This document shows positions 6,434-6,875 of a DNA stretch of 6,875 nt, in pieces. A program made the translations under genes and the position numbers. The stretch spans positions 1 to 6,875 of the forward strand of contig CAIQPA010000607.1 of assembly GCA_903873545.1 (NCBI GenBank). The letters run 5' to 3'. Source of the DNA: an uncultured delta proteobacterium (GTDB taxonomy: Bacteria > Myxococcota_A > Bradymonadia > REDH01). Every line of letters starts with the position of its first letter. Positions within the stretch are counted from its first letter, which is position 1. The notes under the pieces were generated by a model. That model searched no databases, had not been told where the DNA came from, and saw nothing but the letters and a program-made list of their open reading frames with translations.

Positions 6434-6437
6434 CTCC
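6434..6437 (-). promoter_or_regulatory. Ribosome binding site of the hypothetical operon-leading gene (GGAG)
   Basis: GGAG on the minus strand is five bases before GTG 6428. It lies in the 25-base gap between the two divergent start codons and supports the short start over the long open frame that reaches 6752. Confidence 0.6.
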
Positions 6438-6453
6438 GCGGGGTGCAGAAGAG

Positions 6454-6875
6454 ATGCGCCGCCGGCGCTTTCGGTGTGGCGCAGCGTTGCGTTTTGCCCT
6501 GCCCTTTGCGCTGATTGTGTGGCTGCTGGCAAGTTGCGGGAGCGCTGCGCCGGTGGCTCTGCCTCCGGAGGCCTGCAAAGCCATGCTCCCCGCGCTGCAG
6601 GGCCGGACAGCGACGATGAGCCACCCCGAGTCGGCAGTGGAGACGGGCCTCACTTGGACGGTGGAGGAGGGTCGGCTGACCGAGCGGCGGAGCGACGGGA
6701 GTTCGAGCCGGTTTGCCTGCACGCCGAAGGGGCTGGCGCTGGAGAGCCACACGGAGGGCGGTCAGGCGGTGTCGTTCGAGCCGCCGGTGCTGATCGCGCC
6801 CCGGGCAGCGGGCTACGGCGAGTACGAGGGCGACTGGCGCGCGGGCCGGCTCAAGATGGGCCGCTACCGTTTCGC
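6454..6875 (+). CDS. Putative lipoprotein of unknown function, N-terminal part (3' end outside window)
   Basis: The frame from ATG 6454 is open to the window end, giving 140 complete codons. It begins MRRRRFRCG, followed by a hydrophobic core (ALRFALPFALIVW) and a lipobox LLAS-C with the lipidated cysteine at residue 28. This is a typical signal peptidase II substrate with an Arg-rich n-region. Gly at +2 gives no inner-membrane retention signal by the E. coli rule, although myxobacterial sorting differs. The mature part has two more cysteines (C41 and C89) that could form a disulfide, and short alternating strands (LTWTVEEGRLTERRSDGSS, then YGEYEGDWRAGRLKMGRYRF), suggesting a small beta-rich domain. 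I recognise no family. The start lies 25 bases from the divergent minus-strand start. GAAGAG just before the ATG and GGGG about ten bases upstream are weak ribosome-binding candidates. Confidence 0.7.
   Translation, partial: MRRRRFRCGAALRFALPFALIVWLLASCGSAAPVALPPEACKAMLPALQGRTATMSHPESAVETGLTWTVEEGRLTERRSDGSSSRFACTPKGLALESHTEGGQAVSFEPPVLIAPRAAGYGEYEGDWRAGRLKMGRYRF

Noticed and set aside
6429..6752. N-terminal extension of the operon-leading hypothetical gene to 6752
   Set aside because: The extra 108 residues are Arg/Ser/Pro-rich and antisense to a gene with a clear lipoprotein signal. GTG 6428 has a good GGAG upstream.
1..6875. tRNA, rRNA, CRISPR array, insertion sequence, attachment site or Rho-independent terminator
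   Set aside because: I found no cloverleaf-like segment, regularly spaced repeats, transposase frame with terminal inverted repeats, or hairpin followed by a T-run on reading both strands. A covariance-model scan was not possible here.

Overview
The window is GC-rich, almost gap-free bacterial chromosome with seven protein genes, two of them cut by the window edges. I see no RNA gene, CRISPR array, insertion sequence or phage gene. The best lineage clue is the gene at 1872-3971. Its last ~70 residues resemble the C-terminal domain of the MXAN_5187 family, first named in Myxococcus xanthus, so a myxobacterium or related Myxococcota member is the most likely source. This rests on recognising the family, not on a search.

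Layout. (1) Positions 1-1783, plus strand: the C-terminal end of a membrane-bound family 2 glycosyltransferase, overlapped by a multi-spanning GT-C (GT87/mannosyltransferase-like) enzyme. Together they look like part of a surface-glycan or lipid-linked-sugar locus. (2) Positions 1872-3971, plus strand: a two-TM membrane protein with a periplasmic Cache-like sensor region, a HAMP-like segment, a long Ala/Pro/Ser linker, three tandem heptapeptides and the MXAN_5187-type end domain. (3) Positions 3968-6428, minus strand: three genes read in the order hypothetical protein, ispA (farnesyl diphosphate synthase), tlyA (rRNA 2'-O-methyltransferase). Each junction is a 4-base GTGA overlap, so they form one translationally coupled operon. 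The hypothetical protein has a C-terminal pattern reminiscent of DUF3396/DUF5953 immunity-like proteins. (4) From 6454, plus strand: the start of a lipoprotein gene that runs off the window, diverging from the operon with only 25 bases between start codons.

How the genes relate. The ispA-tlyA pairing is a familiar bacterial neighbourhood. Here dxs is not between them and xseB is not directly upstream of ispA. IspA makes the C15 precursor for polyprenyl phosphate, the carrier that GT-C enzymes generally depend on, but this link with the upstream glycosyltransferases is only suggestive. The plus-strand receptor-like gene and tlyA converge and share a CTAG at their stop codons, leaving no space for a terminator. 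The plus strand stays G-rich even where genes lie on the minus strand, which suggests a replication-strand bias.
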